In this document: positions 1 to 6,473 of the stretch, piece by piece
Position numbering within the stretch: position 1 is the stretch's first letter
How the letters are laid out: the number at the start of each line of letters is the position of its first letter
Assembly (NCBI GenBank): GCA_020426065.1
Contig: JAGQQT010000209.1
Location: 1-7,134 of the forward strand
Source: Planctomycetaceae bacterium
Lineage (GTDB): Bacteria; Planctomycetota; Planctomycetia; Planctomycetales; Planctomycetaceae
Reading direction: 5' to 3'
Length of the DNA: 7,134 bases
Translations under genes and position numbers: made by a program
Notes under the pieces: model-generated
What the model was told of the DNA's origin: nothing
The model's database searches: none
Seen by the model: the letters and a program-made list of their open reading frames with translations, nothing else

Positions 1-2
1 CC

Positions 3-761
3 ATTGATACTGTTTGTGTGAATGGAGCCCCCCTTTCGGCTCATGACCTTTTCTCCACTCTCAGGAGAAATTTGCGACTCAAGCAGATTTTGAGAGAGAT
101 GATAACTGAGACTTTGGTTTCTCAAAAGGCGACTGAATTGGGTGTGAATGTCAGTGACAAGCAGCTTCAGAAAGCAGCAGATTCCTTCCGCAGGAAACAT
201 CGACTCCATTCGGCGGAACGAACAGAGATCTGGTTTCGGGAGAACGGCATCAATGCCGCCACTTTTGAAGCTTCGATCGAAACGAACGTCCGCAAAGAGT
301 TGTTGATTGATGCGATGTTTGCCGAAAAAGCAGTTGAGGAATTTCGTCGCAATCCTCAGATGTACGCACGAGTCAATCTGGCGATTATTCAAGTCCCCAG
401 TGATGAACTGGCTCGCGAATTGAGAATGCAGATCGAATGCGAAGGAGCGGAGTTTGCAGAGCTTGCAGCTCATCATTCGGTACATGAATCACGTTTTCAG
501 CGTGGCCGGGTAGGGCACGTCTTCGTCACACAATTGCCTAAGGCCATTCAACCAGCATTTTGGCAGCAAAAGGGTAAGTTAATCGGACCAGTTACTACTG
601 ATGAAGGTTCGTGGATCGCACAGGTGGAAAGTTATGCAGCTCCAGACGAAAGTGCTGCCACCCTGGCGTTCATCAAAGCTCGTATGTTTGAGGAATGGAT
701 CGCGGGAGAACTTGTAGCGGCAAAAATTGAAGTCCCATTACTGGATGTCCTGGAATGTTAA
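3..761 (+). CDS. SurA/parvulin-like peptidylprolyl isomerase, 5' end open at window edge
   Basis: Predicted PpiC-type peptidyl-prolyl cis-trans isomerase or chaperone of the kind found beside peptide/bacteriocin export genes. The frame is open to base 3. GTG at 18 is the first usual start, but the codons before it (IDTVCVNGAPLS) read like the normal beginning of the family, a 'V-NG-pl' strand, so the true start probably lies just upstream. Numbering from that GTG, residues about 15-110 form a charged helical SurA-N-like region (LRLKQILREMITETLV). Residues about 116-207 resemble a parvulin domain: LAIIQVPSDELA, then FAELAAHHSVHESRFQRGRVG, then GKLIGPVTTDEGSWIAQVESY. No signal peptide is visible, so a cytosolic role in handling a precursor peptide is possible. 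The stop overlaps the start of the C39 peptidase gene by 7 bp, implying coupled translation. Catalytic competence cannot be judged by eye. Family call fairly sure; substrate unknown. Confidence 0.8.
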   Translation: MDTVCVNGAPLSAHDLFSTLRRNLRLKQILREMITETLVSQKATELGVNVSDKQLQKAADSFRRKHRLHSAERTEIWFRENGINAATFEASIETNVRKELLIDAMFAEKAVEEFRRNPQMYARVNLAIIQVPSDELARELRMQIECEGAEFAELAAHHSVHESRFQRGRVGHVFVTQLPKAIQPAFWQQKGKLIGPVTTDEGSWIAQVESYAAPDESAATLAFIKARMFEEWIAGELVAAKIEVPLLDVLEC

Positions 762-1972
762 AAAACATCTTCGGGCGATATCCACTTTATTCTCTGTTGA
801 ACTCAGATCAACTTGAATTGTGTGAAGCAGCATCGCTTGTTTTTCAGTTTCGCACAGGAGAAAGCATCTTCCAGGAGGGAACCACTGGGGCATGGTTACA
901 TATTGTTCTCAACGGACGAATCCGGGTTTGTAGAACAAGCACATCTGGTCGAGAGATTTCACTGGGAATGGCATCAGCAGGAGAGGTACTGGGTGATTAC
1001 ATTCTCCTCTCCCCGCACAAGCATACCGCAACTTGTCGCGCATCGACTGATGCAACAATCCTCCGGATACCAATACAGGCAATTCTTGAAGTTTTGGACC
1101 AAATCCCTGGTGTTACAGGGCAGTTGAAATCTTTCCTTCGACTGCACGCGGCAGTCCACTTTTTGAGAGAGCAGCAGTTCCTGGGTTTCATGCAGGCAAC
1201 ATCAGCATTAATCTTTTTGCCTGTGTTTCGTGAGGAGAGGTTCCATGCCGGAACGACAATCAGAATGCGCGGGATCGCTGATAATCGATGGTTTTTCATC
1301 CAAAACGGTAATTTAACGCTCTATCAGCCGAATGGAACTGTTCATCTTGCTGCAGGAGAATGCTTCGGAGCTGAGGCATTTATTGGCAGAGCATGTGTCC
1401 ACAAGGCACATGCTGCCAGCAACCTGCGTTGTGTGAGTATGAATATTCATGACTTCCGAAATCCATACCAACATGCAGAATCATCGCTCGATCAGTCCTT
1501 AAAGGCAATGCGTTCGCATTGTCGACATCTGCCATGGATTAGCCAACAGGCAGAGGCAGACTGTGGTCTGGCCTGTCTGGCGATGATTGCAGAATACTTT
1601 GGCAAAGCCGTTTCGCTTGATGAGTTACGCCAGAGGTGGACAGTGCATCCAAATGGGGTGTCGTTTCGGGATTTGGAACAGATTTCAGATTCAGTCGGAC
1701 TGAGAGCGACAGCGGTCCGCATCGATGTAGACCACCTGGAATCTGTCTCCATGCCGGTAGTCGTTAATCGTACCGATTCGCACTATGTTGTAGTGTTTCA
1801 AGTGGATGGGGAGATACTCACGATAGGAGATCCGGCAACTGGTATCTACAGACTCCATTTGAATGAATTCAAAAAACTCTGGGGAGGACATCTGATGTTA
1901 TTCTCCAGAAGAAGTGAAAATGCCATGGGAGGGGGGCTTCCAAATGAGTATTTCATCTCACCAGAGCATTAG
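755..1972 (+). CDS. Tandem cyclic-nucleotide-binding-like domains plus C39 cysteine peptidase, lacking the ABC exporter part
   Basis: A 405-residue protein. Residues about 10-125 and 156-238 look like two cNMP-binding (CRP-like) beta-barrels: GESIFQEGTTG, then GEVLGDYILLS; GTTIRMRGIADNRWFFIQNG, then GECFGAEAFIG. In both, the Arg of the phosphate-binding cassette seems replaced (H90 in the first, HKAHAAS in the second), so canonical cAMP binding is doubtful. Residues about 257-388 are a C39 peptidase domain, the family that cuts Gly-Gly-type leader peptides during export. Q264, C270 (EADCGLACLAMI), H343 (DSHYVVV) and D359 (GDPATG) are all present. In relatives this domain is usually followed by ABC membrane and ATPase domains. 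Here only about 20 residues follow, so it is either a stand-alone form with a separate transporter or a truncation. ATG at 755 overlaps the stop of the isomerase gene, suggesting one operon. Domain calls are firm; the truncated state is inference. Confidence 0.85.
   Translation: MLKNIFGRYPLYSLLNSDQLELCEAASLVFQFRTGESIFQEGTTGAWLHIVLNGRIRVCRTSTSGREISLGMASAGEVLGDYILLSPHKHTATCRASTDATILRIPIQAILEVLDQIPGVTGQLKSFLRLHAAVHFLREQQFLGFMQATSALIFLPVFREERFHAGTTIRMRGIADNRWFFIQNGNLTLYQPNGTVHLAAGECFGAEAFIGRACVHKAHAASNLRCVSMNIHDFRNPYQHAESSLDQSLKAMRSHCRHLPWISQQAEADCGLACLAMIAEYFGKAVSLDELRQRWTVHPNGVSFRDLEQISDSVGLRATAVRIDVDHLESVSMPVVVNRTDSHYVVVFQVDGEILTIGDPATGIYRLHLNEFKKLWGGHLMLFSRRSENAMGGGLPNEYFISPEH
1928..1936 (+). 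promoter_or_regulatory. Strong Shine-Dalgarno-like purine run before a 22-codon ORF
   Basis: GGAGGGGGG lies within the last codons of the C39 peptidase gene and ends 7 nt before the ATG at 1944. It is the best match to anti-16S sequence among the + strand starts in the window. It could equally be coincidental, since it encodes the Gly-Gly-Gly of the peptidase tail. The run of six G is also a place where an indel or slippage could occur. Confidence 0.4.
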
Positions 1973-2012
1973 TTCGACTGTCCGAGATTGCTGTTGTGGT
2001 TCTAAGTTCTGA
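1944..2012 (+). CDS. 22-residue ORF overlapping the C39 gene; stump of a downstream operon gene or a small peptide
   Basis: ATG at 1944 follows a strong ribosome binding site, overlaps the last 29 bp of the peptidase gene in the +1 frame and runs to TGA at 2010-2012. The peptide is Ser/Thr-rich (MSISSHQSISSTV) and ends in RDCCCGSKF, with three consecutive cysteines. Gene overlap is already the pattern in this operon, so this may be the first codons of the missing transporter or another export gene. The stop falls within about 10 bp of where the IS remnant seems to begin (about 2011-2021), consistent with truncation at the IS junction. Alternatively it is a genuine small Cys-rich peptide, or chance. 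There is no GG leader-cleavage motif, so I do not call it a bacteriocin precursor. Confidence 0.3.
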   Translation: MSISSHQSISSTVRDCCCGSKF

Positions 2013-2020
2013 TATGAGAT

Positions 2021-2112
2021 CGCGCTGTTCAAAAATGTTGCATGTTGAAAAACTCAGTAATCACAGCCTGAGGTTGCAGTTTGGAGAGAACAGAATTCCC
2101 ATCTCAGAACAG
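2021..2112 (+). repeat. Imperfect direct repeat, left copy (about 92 bp)
   Basis: Aligns with 6383-6473 with a single 1-nt gap near the start. The best core is 2086-2112 against 6447-6473, with 24 of 27 identical (core ACAGAATTCCC-TCTCAGA). The stretch GAAAAACTCAGTAATCACAG against GAAAATCTCAGCTATAACAG matches at 16 of 20. Both copies are in the same orientation and sit at the same side of the transposase fragments, so the simplest reading is the shared downstream end of one IS family. Confidence 0.65.
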
Positions 2113-2160
2113 CGCGTACCGTAGCCATGGCACAGTTCGCATTCAATGCTGAATGAACCA

Positions 2161-2388
2161 TCACGCAGCTCGTTGAGAATACGTTTTCAGCAATCCTCCC
2201 AGCCGCGTTGTTAGCAAAACATCCCGCTTCGCATCTCGCGGTGGTGATTCCGGTATCGTCTGGTCCCCAGGCGGCAGACAGTTCCAACGTGAATGCGGGC
2301 GTTCGTAGTTGTACCAGGTCTGGAACAGACTTCCGATTACGTTCAATTGCCTCTCGTTGATCACCCGCAAGACAAAGATGTTTCGATT
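2161..2388 (-). pseudogene. Transposase (rve integrase core family), C-terminal fragment
   Basis: On the - strand the frame reads IFVLRVINERQL, then WYNYERPHS, and ends RLGGLLKTYSQRAA-stop. This is the C-terminal end of the integrase-core transposases common in planctomycetes, with the usual E-RPHS motif and the GGLLK-Y-RAA tail. About 70 residues are recognisable, against roughly 350 in a complete protein. Upstream of HPNRNIFV similarity stops and a stop codon appears at about 2425-2427. There is no plausible start for this fragment (the first possible start, TTG at 2370, is internal to the family), so it is not an active gene. The matching N-terminal part lies at 6471-6918 on the same strand, but the two do not add up to one full transposase because the DDE core is absent from both. 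Confidence 0.75.
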
Positions 2389-2390
2389 GG

Positions 2391-2621
2391 GGTGCGTACT
2401 ATTCTTAGTGACGGTTGTTAGTTTTTATGTTATTTACAAATGGTGCATTTTTGCCACATGCATATTTATGACCTAAGCTGGATATGCAACTTCAGTGTTT
2501 TAGATGCGAGCGAGGAAAGTTTATCCATAAACAGCATGGTTCATCCGGCTGATTGGTTTATACCGGTTCTTCCAAATAAGCCGGAAGTACCTTTCACAAC
2601 TTTGAAGAATACGGACATATT
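2391..2621 (+). other. Leader region of the surface-protein gene
   Basis: AT-rich stretch between the IS remnant and the ATG at 2622. It should hold the promoter of the large gene, but I cannot name one with confidence. TTGCCA at 2451-2456 with a 17-nt spacer leads only to a poor -10 (TAAGCT). A weak purine stretch (GAAGAA, 2604-2609) is the only ribosome-binding candidate, which is common in planctomycetes. The + strand ORF running from 2440 into the large gene looks like chance. Confidence 0.4.
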
Positions 2622-5600
2622 ATGGGCCTGTTTACGCGTCGCCATTCACGACAGACATCCCGAAGGCAATTTCAATACAGGGGCCCAGGGCTGACAGAAT
2701 TACTGGAAGTTCGCTCACTGCTAACAACTTACACTGTCAATACATTGCTGGATGAGCCATCGAATGGATCCGGAGTCACCGATGGCCTGGTCAGCTTGCG
2801 CGAAGCAATTCAGGCTGCCAATACGAATGCAATCTTTGGCGATGCCGCAGCAGGTTCAAGCAGCGGCCAGGATGTTATCCAGTTTGATGCCAGTCTGTCT
2901 GGAAGCACACTCACGCTGAATTCCCTGCTTCCTCAATTAACAGGTGAGATCGCAATTATAGGACTGGGTGCAGATAAATTGACCATCAGTGGCAACGGCA
3001 CATACAGAGTCTTCTGGAATAATGGTACTGCTGAAATCAGTGATTTAACAATTGCCAATGGCAACAGTGATCGTGGAGGCGGGGTTCGGAACTTTGGTAC
3101 AATTTTACTGAATCGTGTTGAACTGACTGGCAATAACGCATCGACTACAAGCGATGATAGCGGTGGTGGATTCTGGAGCACAGGTACTGCAACGATCATG
3201 AACTCAACGTTCAGCAGTAATACATCTGCAGGTTCTGGAGGTGGTGTCTGGAGTAATGGGAGATTGCACATTTCAAACTCCACATTTTCAAACAACCGCT
3301 GCAGTTATTTTGGAGGCGGCATCTATACCGGAAAAGTTTATGGAGGCATTAGTCAGACAACTGTAGTGAACTCAACATTCTCAGATAATGTTGCGAGGAA
3401 GAACACAGGTTACAATACATATGCAGGCGGTGGAGTTGCCTATGAGGGGACTAATTCCATCACAATGTCAAACTGTATTCTCACTGGAAACACACAGGGG
3501 ACAGGCAACTGGGCCGATGATTTGTGCGGCATACCAATAGATGTTGATATAGACTTTTTTGATTACAGTACAGGGACTGGCTCCAATAATCTGATTGGGG
3601 CGGCTGACTATCACCGAGGATTTGTACATGGAGTGAATGGAAATCAGCTGGGAGTCTCACGTGGTGATGTAATCAGCTCTTCACTGGCCGACAATGGCGG
3701 GACAACCCGCACCTATTCACTCGTTGCAGGTTCACTTGCTCTTGATGCTGGCAATCATCTGGTTGCTATCGACAACAATGGAGATCCACTAACTACCGAT
3801 CAGCGTGGGACAGGAATCTTGCGAATTCAGGGAGATGCAGTTGATATCGGGGCCTTTGAGGTCACACCGATGACGATCAATGTGACCACACTCGATGATG
3901 AACTGGATCCGACCTATGACTCAAGCGACATGAGTTTGCGTGAAGCTGTTTACTGGGCCTCTCAATATGGAGGACCCCAGACGATTACTTTTTCCAACGC
4001 ACTCGAATATGGAACCATCCATCTCACTTCTACGATAATGATTAATGAAGCGATCACGATTCGTAATCAGAATAATATTTCGATCTCGATTGATGGCGGA
4101 AACAGCACCAGGCTGTTTTACATAGATCTCGATAATGCAGGGGGAGAGGTTGTCTTTGAGAATCTTTCGCTGGAAAACGGAAGCAGTGAAAATGGCAATG
4201 GCGGTGCCATTTTCAATCTCGACGCCGATCTCATCCTGTTCAATATGAATATGAACTTTAATGTGGGCTTTAAAGGAGGAGCGGTCTACTCAGCCAGCGA
4301 TCTGTGGGTCACTGGCTCATCCTTCCTGGGAAATCGAGCATCAGCAAACGGTGGCGCCCTGTTTGTGAGCGGGCACTTAACAGCGGAAAATTCGCTTTTC
4401 TACGGCAATGGCGCCAATCTTTATGGCGGAGCCATCCGTGTGGACGGGAATGCTGGTGGAGCAAGTCTGATTTCAAACTCTACTGTATCCAATAATTTTT
4501 CATCTCTTGCCGGTGGTGGAATTTTCAACACAAACGAAAATCTGACGATCAGAAATTCGACCATTACTGCAAACAAAGGCTATGGAGATTTTAAAGGAAA
4601 CGGTCAGTTCGGAGGGGGGATTTACACCTTTGAAAACGCCAATGCCAGCACCACACTCTTCAATACCATTGTCGCAGGCAACTATGGATCCTATCTGCAA
4701 GTTGCCAGCGATATCGGGAATAAACTTCTAACTTTAGGATCCAGCCATAATATTATTGGAGACACTGCTACCGCCGGAGGCCTAACGGATGGCACAAACG
4801 GGAACCACACAGGTATTCCTGTTGTTGATATCCTCGACCTGAATCTTTCTGACAATGGCGGAGCCACCTGGTCCCATGCGTTACTCCAGCATTCAATTGC
4901 CCTGAATAGCGGTGATAATACACAAGCAACTGGGGCGAACGACAATCCGCTAACAACCGATCAACGAGGATCCGGCTTTACCCGGATACTAGATGGCACG
5001 GTAGACATCGGGGCTTTCGAGGGATTCCGGCTCGCTTCCTATGATTTATCCGGATTCACGAATGGCAGCTGGTGGGTTTCCCGAACGAATATTTATGGGA
5101 ATTACACAACTTCCTTTGCCGCCAGAGGACCTGCCAGTTCCTTCCGTCAGGTTCTGTATGGTGACTTCAATGGCGACCAGCGCAGGGATGTTGCCGTCTG
5201 GCTGAACAACGGCGACTGGCAGATTGGACTATTGAATCTCAACAATGAGTATGTTTTCTCTAAATGGACCAACTGGCAAGCCGATCAGGTGAAAGAAGTT
5301 CACGTCGGCGACTTCAATCATGACGGCCGGGATGATCTGATTGGATTGTTCCGCAATGGAACACAGGGCCAATGGTATGCCGGGCTCTCCACTGGTTCTC
5401 GGTTTGAGAATCATTACTGGGGCATGTACGGCAACTATGATGGGATCAAAGAAGTTCTGGTCGGCGACTTTGATGGCAAATGGGGAGATGATCTGGCGAT
5501 CGTGGCTAATAATGGGACCATCTGGGTACTCAATAACACAAGGACTGGATTTAGCTATGTGAAAGCAGGTCGCTGGGGAACCGGTGGCCACACCACCCAG

Positions 5601-6176
5601 GTGGGCGATTATGATGGCGATGGGCGGGATGATCTTCTGACCGTATTTGGACTGGCCGGATACCGTTCGATCATGGTCATGAAAGCAACTGGCTCTGCAA
5701 GCTTTAACATCTCACTTTGGGCTGGCCTGACTACAACTCAATCGTTAGACGCACTGGTGACTGGTGATTTTGATGGTGACTCAAAAGATGACATTGCCGC
5801 CGTGGTAAATGGGAGTCGAGTCTGGGTCGGGTTAAGTCAGGCGAATCGTTTTACCATGCAGTTCTGGACAAACTGGGGGCACACGATTGACGGCATGTTC
5901 GATCTCCATGTTGGGAACACCAATAATGACAACAAGGCCGATCTTATTTCCCGCGACGGCATGGGTTTCTGGCGTACAGCGGAGTCAACGGGAACCGGTT
6001 TTGGGCTCAGGCATTTGACACGATGGTCTGAATTTACCGTCTGGCAATATGTGCTGGACACCCCTTACTCGCCACTGCAGCTTGATGCTCCCCTGCCCGC
6101 TCATTTGCCAAACCAGCAGGATGATTATGAAATCTTTGGCAGCGATTCCCTTCAACTTATTCTTGAGCGACTTTAG
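2622..6176 (+). CDS. Giant LEPR-XLL / CSLREA / choice-of-anchor-Q / VCBS-repeat surface protein
   Basis: A 1184-residue protein, probably exported or cell-surface. A basic N-terminus leads to a LEPR-XLL-like motif at residues 28-34 (LEVRSLL), the planctomycete export/sorting signature, in place of an obvious hydrophobic signal peptide. Two long units follow. Unit 1 (about 38-413) opens with YTVNTLLDEP...VSLREAIQAAN (CSLREA domain), continues with right-handed beta-helix repeats rich in GGG and NSTFS-N (for example 149-260), and closes with LADNGGTTRTYSL...DQRGTG...VDIGAFE (choice-of-anchor Q). Unit 2 (about 418-800) repeats the plan: INVTTLDDE...MSLREAVYWAS, beta-helix, LSDNGGATWSHALL...DQRGSG...VDIGAFE. 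Residues about 800-1160 carry six FG-GAP/VCBS repeats with Ca-binding-like loops starting near 847, 896, 948, 995, 1048 and 1098 (best: GDYDGDGRDDL), about 50 residues apart. The tail ends DDYEIFGSDSLQLILERL. Adhesion or envelope function is inferred from architecture only. ATG 2622 is the first in-frame start after a stop at 2577 and gives the LEPR motif its usual N-terminal place. Confidence 0.9.
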   Translation: MGLFTRRHSRQTSRRQFQYRGPGLTELLEVRSLLTTYTVNTLLDEPSNGSGVTDGLVSLREAIQAANTNAIFGDAAAGSSSGQDVIQFDASLSGSTLTLNSLLPQLTGEIAIIGLGADKLTISGNGTYRVFWNNGTAEISDLTIANGNSDRGGGVRNFGTILLNRVELTGNNASTTSDDSGGGFWSTGTATIMNSTFSSNTSAGSGGGVWSNGRLHISNSTFSNNRCSYFGGGIYTGKVYGGISQTTVVNSTFSDNVARKNTGYNTYAGGGVAYEGTNSITMSNCILTGNTQGTGNWADDLCGIPIDVDIDFFDYSTGTGSNNLIGAADYHRGFVHGVNGNQLGVSRGDVISSSLADNGGTTRTYSLVAGSLALDAGNHLVAIDNNGDPLTTDQRGTGILRIQGDAVDIGAFEVTPMTINVTTLDDELDPTYDSSDMSLREAVYWASQYGGPQTITFSNALEYGTIHLTSTIMINEAITIRNQNNISISIDGGNSTRLFYIDLDNAGGEVVFENLSLENGSSENGNGGAIFNLDADLILFNMNMNFNVGFKGGAVYSASDLWVTGSSFLGNRASANGGALFVSGHLTAENSLFYGNGANLYGGAIRVDGNAGGASLISNSTVSNNFSSLAGGGIFNTNENLTIRNSTITANKGYGDFKGNGQFGGGIYTFENANASTTLFNTIVAGNYGSYLQVASDIGNKLLTLGSSHNIIGDTATAGGLTDGTNGNHTGIPVVDILDLNLSDNGGATWSHALLQHSIALNSGDNTQATGANDNPLTTDQRGSGFTRILDGTVDIGAFEGFRLASYDLSGFTNGSWWVSRTNIYGNYTTSFAARGPASSFRQVLYGDFNGDQRRDVAVWLNNGDWQIGLLNLNNEYVFSKWTNWQADQVKEVHVGDFNHDGRDDLIGLFRNGTQGQWYAGLSTGSRFENHYWGMYGNYDGIKEVLVGDFDGKWGDDLAIVANNGTIWVLNNTRTGFSYVKAGRWGTGGHTTQVGDYDGDGRDDLLTVFGLAGYRSIMVMKATGSASFNISLWAGLTTTQSLDALVTGDFDGDSKDDIAAVVNGSRVWVGLSQANRFTMQFWTNWGHTIDGMFDLHVGNTNNDNKADLISRDGMGFWRTAESTGTGFGLRHLTRWSEFTVWQYVLDTPYSPLQLDAPLPAHLPNQQDDYEIFGSDSLQLILERL

Positions 6177-6382
6177 ATGATCCGGAAAAACACGAGAGAA
6201 AATGTGGTGGGAAAGAATGATTTCTTAAAATGAATGAAGTGGATTCAATTTTGAAATGCACGGCCTGGCAGCAAACGTATGACATTCGTGAGATGGTTCG
6301 TTTATCATAATTGATCATCTCTACCTGAATCAAGAATTCACGAATGTCACATTCGCGTCTTACCGACGACGAACGCGAAGCT
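6177..6382. other. Intergenic region after the surface-protein gene with a 12-bp inverted repeat
   Basis: No gene recognised. A perfect 12-bp inverted repeat, TGACATTCGTGA (6280-6291) and TCACGAATGTCA (6338-6349), is separated by 46 bp. No T-run follows, so it is not a standard terminator. A short AT stem near 6213-6226 (AAGAA/TTCTT) is too weak to call. A 26-codon ORF (ATG 6344 to TAA 6424; RLTDDEREARVFKDDALRK) starts in the right arm and runs into the direct repeat; it resembles nothing I recognise and has no clear ribosome binding site. Confidence 0.4.
6280..6349. repeat. Perfect 12-bp inverted repeat with 46-bp spacer
   Basis: TGACATTCGTGA at 6280-6291 is the exact reverse complement of 6338-6349. 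The long spacer and lack of a following T-tract argue against an intrinsic terminator. It could be a protein-binding pair or the ends of a very small relic element. It lies just outside the right IS remnant. Confidence 0.45.
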
Positions 6383-6473
6383 CGCGTATTCAAAGATGAT
6401 GCACTTCGAAAATCTCAGCTATAACAGACAGTAGTCGCAATTCGTTGACAACAGAATTCCCTTCTCAGATCAG
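6383..6473 (+). repeat. Imperfect direct repeat, right copy (about 91 bp)
   Basis: Partner of 2021-2112 (24 of 27 identical over 6447-6473). Its right edge at 6473 coincides with the point where transposase-like codons (NVLKASC) stop on the - strand. In this copy the N-terminal half of the transposase therefore seems joined directly to the IS end, as expected for an internal deletion. The outer part contains a small hairpin, ACGCGA (6373-6378) with TCGCGT (6382-6387). Confidence 0.65.

Larger units (their letters stand above)
2021..2390 (-). mobile_element. Left IS remnant (transposase C-terminus plus IS end)
   Basis: Decayed end of an rve/DDE-type insertion sequence read on the - strand. 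It keeps the last codons of the transposase, a 48-bp spacer after its stop, and a terminal segment of about 92 bp that recurs at 6383-6473. The outer edge is set by where similarity to the second copy fades (about 2011-2021). The inner edge, near 2390, is where recognisable transposase sequence ends, about 230 bp before the surface-protein gene. The catalytic core and N-terminus are missing here. Confidence 0.6.

Noticed and set aside
1944..2012. Bacteriocin or lanthipeptide precursor
   Set aside because: No leader with a GG-type cleavage site and only 22 residues; the CCC motif alone is not enough.
2440..2694. 84-codon + strand ORF overlapping the start of the large gene
   Set aside because: Its composition does not look like a protein family, it overlaps the LEPR-XLL N-terminus in another frame, and it has no ribosome binding site.
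2933..3295. 120-codon - strand ORF inside the surface-protein gene
   Set aside because: Antisense shadow of the Gly/Asn-rich beta-helix repeats; the Pro-rich PPP runs are simply the complement of GGG codons.
5229..5591. 120-codon - strand ORF inside the VCBS region
   Set aside because: Antisense shadow of repeated GDF-DG-DD codons; no domain and no start signal.
6280..6349. Intrinsic terminator for the surface-protein gene
   Set aside because: The 46-nt loop is long and there is no T-tract after either arm.
6157..6393. 78-codon - strand ORF after the surface-protein gene
   Set aside because: Runs across the inverted repeat and into the end of the large gene, with no recognisable motif or ribosome binding site.
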